The position numbers and the translations under genes were made by a program. DNA of 64,000 nucleotides from Spirosoma telluris (lineage in GTDB: Bacteria; Bacteroidota; Bacteroidia; Cytophagales; Spirosomataceae), in NCBI GenBank assembly GCA_003259005.1, contig QLII01000001.1:6377001-6441000 (forward strand), in the 5' to 3' direction. The notes beneath the pieces are model-generated. The model was not told the origin of the DNA. It saw only the letters and a program-made list of their open reading frames with translations, and did no database searches. Positions 61,315 to 64,000 of this stretch are shown here, piece by piece. The number at the start of each line of letters is the position of its first letter. Within the stretch, counting starts at the first letter, position 1.

Positions 61315-64000
61315 TTAAAATTTAACATTCAGGTTGAAGCCGACGCTACGGGTTGTTGGTAAGCCCGTGGATTCCAGACCGATCAGGTTATCCGAGCTAA
61401 AGCCGAATTGCTCAGGGTCGATGTTGGGTACCCATTTCTTCAGAATTGCCACGTTGTTGGCTACTGCACTCAGGCGCACTCCTTTGATAAATAAGTCTTT
61501 TGGCAAAAACTTAGTGAAGTCGTAGCCAAGGCTAATCTGACGTAGTTTCCATAGGCCTGCATCATACACAACCTGTTCGCCCAGGCTCTTGGAGCGACCT
61601 ACCGAATAGTAGTCCTGCACAAACGCCCGAACAGCATTTACTTCCCCTTTATCATTCACACCAGGCCCTACCATTTTGTTGTCGGCTTCCCCACGTCCTA
61701 ATAACGTCTCTTTCTGTAGACCATGCCGGAAGGCATTCAGGTTAGTCCCCGAGATCATTTTGCCACCCAGTTTAAAGTCGATCAAGACCGATAAGCTTAT
61801 CCCCTTGTAATTGAACCCATTGGTAATACCACCCACGAAACGGGGCAGAGCAGAGCCAAATGAAATCGGTGAATCTGTTCGCACAGGCAGACCGTCACTT
61901 CCATTAATAAGCTGTCCCTGCGCATTACGCTTATAGCCATAGGTATACAACTGACCTAATTGCTGACCTACAACCTGGCGTAATTCACCCACATAGATAC
62001 CCGTACCGACAACAATTTGCTCGGCTAGCTTATCATTGTTATAATCTTTTCCTGGAGTTCCATCGTCATCAGTGATGAGCCGGAGCAACTTGGTCTGGTT
62101 ATACGAACCGTTTAGTGTTACATCCCAGGAGAAGTTTTTCGTCCGGACTGGCGACAGGTTCAACAATACCTCAATACCCTGGTTGCGGCTTTGGCCACTG
62201 TTAATGAGCGAGCTGGTATAACCCGAGGCATCAGACGATTGCTTGGCAACAATCTGGTCGCTGGTGATTTTGTTATAAACCGCTACATCTAAGCCTACCC
62301 GGTTGTTGAATAACTTCAATTCCAGACCTAATTCAGTTTCGGCTACGCGACTTGGTTTGAGCGTAGCACTGGGAACCGTGTTGGAGGTAATATAGCCCAG
62401 CGGTTGTCCATTACCAGCCGGATTGGGGAAGAGGTTGGCATTGACGCCGTAGAAAAGGTTATTCGAGTAGGGACCAACATCCCCATCACTACCTACTTCG
62501 GCATAAGCAGCCCGCAACTTACCGAAATTCAACCAGGATGGTAGGTTATTGAAGGCCTGTGAAAAGACGAAACTACCCGTTAGAGAAGGGTAGAGGATGC
62601 TCCGATTGGCAGGTGCCAGCGTTGAGAACCAGTCGTTCCGTACCGTTCCATTCAAATACAGGAAGTCTTTGAACGAAAATTCAGCCGCTGCATATAACGA
62701 ATTTACTTTCCGTTCGGTCAGACTATATTGTGGATCTTTTACCCGACCATTTTGGGGTGTATATAATCCCCGAACAACGAAATCTGTAGCCAGAACGCTG
62801 TTCAGATCGCTCCGACGATACAGTTGGTTACCCCCCACCGTCAGATCGACACCAAAAACGCCGAATTTGTGGTTTGCACCAATCAGGAAATCGGTGTTCA
62901 ACTCACGAAATCGACGAGCTTCCTGTACATAGGCACCATTGACGAACCCGGCAGGAGCAGCGGCCAATGAAGCCTGGCCCGTGGGGAAGTTATAGTCCTG
63001 ATCGCGAGACCAATAATCCTGACCGACGCGGCCCTGAATATATAACCAATCCGTTACATTATAGCGGGCTGAAATATTGCCAAACAGGCGATCCCGACGG
63101 ATGTTCTCAAATTTATTGTTGAGCACAAAATAGGGATTCGTCCGGTTCATAAACCGTGAATAAATAAACTCGTTACCCGTGGCTGGATTGATCTGGTTGG
63201 CTTCCAGCACATCAAGGGGCATGGAGTTGGACAAGGTATAAATCACGGTAGGGGTACTGTTGTCCTGTTGGGCAATCTGGGGTGGATTTTTATTATACTC
63301 GTTAGAGTAGTTCAGCGTACCCGTAACCGTTAGTCTAGCCGACAGATTGTAGGTAAAACCCAGGTTAATGGTTTTTCGGCTAAAGGTGTTATTTCGGGTA
63401 ATACCTTTGTTATCCAGATTCGATATAGACAGATTGAGCCCGCCTTTTTCATTCCCTGTCGAAACGGCAATGGAGTTGGTCATCGTAGAGCCATCGCGGT
63501 AAAAAGTATTGATCCGGTTACGAACAGGAGAATAGGGTACCGTTACACCCCCAAACAGAACCTGAGTTTGACCGGCAAACTTCTCCCCAAAACTCCATAC
63601 ACCCGAGGTTGGGTTTGGTGCCGTAGGACGAACGCCATATTCACCCTGACCGTACTCATACTGATAGTCGGTGTAGTCCAATGGATGATCGGACGTGTAG
63701 TTCATGTTGTAGGTAACCCCAATTCCCTGACCCGTTCCTTTCGTTTTTGTCGTTATCAGAATAGCACCATCTTTTGCTCGTGAGCCATAGAGAGCAGCCG
63801 CAGTACCTCCTTTTAGAACGGTCATCCCTTCGATATCATCCGGGTTGATGGAAGAAAGGCCATCACCACCATCAGAGTAGTTACGATCACGACTAGCAAT
63901 GGAGTTGTCACTGCCTGTATTCCCGTTATTTTGGCCAAAGTTGGTGTTATCGATAGGTACACCATTGATAACGATCAGCGGGCTATTCTGTCCCGAAAAT
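61315..64000 (-). CDS. SusC/RagA-family TonB-linked transporter, N-terminus outside window
   Basis: The frame is open through the right edge (first full codon at 63999, FSGQNSPLIVINGVPIDNTN), so the signal peptide, carboxypeptidase-like domain and TonB box lie outside. The plug motif is DDIEGMTVLKGGTAAALYGS. The barrel runs to the C-terminal TTRSVGFNLNVKF. About 895 codons are present without any break. It would import the ligand captured by the adjacent SusD-like_2 protein. Confidence 0.94.
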   Translation of the reverse strand, partial: FSGQNSPLIVINGVPIDNTNFGQNNGNTGSDNSIASRDRNYSDGGDGLSSINPDDIEGMTVLKGGTAAALYGSRAKDGAILITTKTKGTGQGIGVTYNMNYTSDHPLDYTDYQYEYGQGEYGVRPTAPNPTSGVWSFGEKFAGQTQVLFGGVTVPYSPVRNRINTFYRDGSTMTNSIAVSTGNEKGGLNLSISNLDNKGITRNNTFSRKTINLGFTYNLSARLTVTGTLNYSNEYNKNPPQIAQQDNSTPTVIYTLSNSMPLDVLEANQINPATGNEFIYSRFMNRTNPYFVLNNKFENIRRDRLFGNISARYNVTDWLYIQGRVGQDYWSRDQDYNFPTGQASLAAAPAGFVNGAYVQEARRFRELNTDFLIGANHKFGVFGVDLTVGGNQLYRRSDLNSVLATDFVVRGLYTPQNGRVKDPQYSLTERKVNSLYAAAEFSFKDFLYLNGTVRNDWFSTLAPANRSILYPSLTGSFVFSQAFNNLPSWLNFGKLRAAYAEVGSDGDVGPYSNNLFYGVNANLFPNPAGNGQPLGYITSNTVPSATLKPSRVAETELGLELKLFNNRVGLDVAVYNKITSDQIVAKQSSDASGYTSSLINSGQSRNQGIEVLLNLSPVRTKNFSWDVTLNGSYNQTKLLRLITDDDGTPGKDYNNDKLAEQIVVGTGIYVGELRQVVGQQLGQLYTYGYKRNAQGQLINGSDGLPVRTDSPISFGSALPRFVGGITNGFNYKGISLSVLIDFKLGGKMISGTNLNAFRHGLQKETLLGRGEADNKMVGPGVNDKGEVNAVRAFVQDYYSVGRSKSLGEQVVYDAGLWKLRQISLGYDFTKFLPKDLFIKGVRLSAVANNVAILKKWVPNIDPEQFGFSSDNLIGLESTGLPTTRSVGFNLNVKF

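Overview
The window looks like a chromosomal segment of a Cytophagales bacterium (Bacteroidota), most like Spirosoma or a close relative. This is inferred from two SusC/SusD pairs, type IX secretion features (PorT, a C25 peptidase, C-terminal sorting domains), TAnnTTTG-type -7 boxes, menaquinone genes (menA, ubiE) and the general protein style. No rRNA, tRNA, CRISPR array or complete insertion sequence was seen. After correcting starts and frames, no gene-free stretch exceeds about 300 bases.

Layout. 1-11044: a polysaccharide-utilisation locus on the minus strand (SusC, SusD, LamG lipoprotein, start of a GH144-like glucoamylase-family lipoprotein). It faces a divergent one-piece membrane regulator (beta-propeller, Y_Y_Y, LuxR helix-turn-helix) and is followed by a Gfo/Idh/MocA oxidoreductase. 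11334-16905: a giant repeat-rich exported protein and a protein with a C-terminal sorting domain. 16987-21690: a lasso-peptide-like RiPP cluster (precursor, PqqD-type RRE protein, HPr-kinase-like enzyme, nucleotidyltransferase, convergent asparagine-synthase-type cyclase). 21816-27489: a lipoprotein, a gingipain-type C25 peptidase, porT and ubiE. 27780-43119: largely housekeeping and envelope genes (penicillin-acylase family, argS, glutathione peroxidase, menA, purple acid phosphatase, ileS, an Rpn nuclease with a repeat tail, an OmpA lipoprotein). 43356-47520: three Gfo/Idh/MocA-type proteins. 47581-54068: an NtrC-type regulator, a DUF1801 protein, an SDR remnant, a ChaN-like lipoprotein, a cNMP-domain histidine kinase and a response-regulator/thioredoxin-reductase fusion. 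54123-55723: a tripartite HipB-HipS-HipT module with three operator palindromes. 55748-58408: a UBP-type zinc finger and egtB-egtD (ergothioneine). 58427-64000: a lipocalin-like protein, a DoxX-like protein and a second SusD/SusC pair running off the right edge.

The strongest candidates for new biology are the RiPP cluster, whose 47-residue precursor is only visible after restoring one G, and the 50859-56020 region. There a histidine kinase, a receiver/flavoprotein fusion and a ubiquitin-type zinc finger appear to form one cassette, interrupted by a HipBST-like toxin-antitoxin module.

Caution on quality: thirteen reading-frame breaks were found, in ten loci. Every one is repaired by adding a single base, generally in a short G or C run, and the restored lengths are multiples of three. 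One lies in argS, a normally essential gene. They are best read as sequence errors, so the affected genes are annotated as single intact loci. Many intergenic spacers hold long palindromes belonging to several recurring families.
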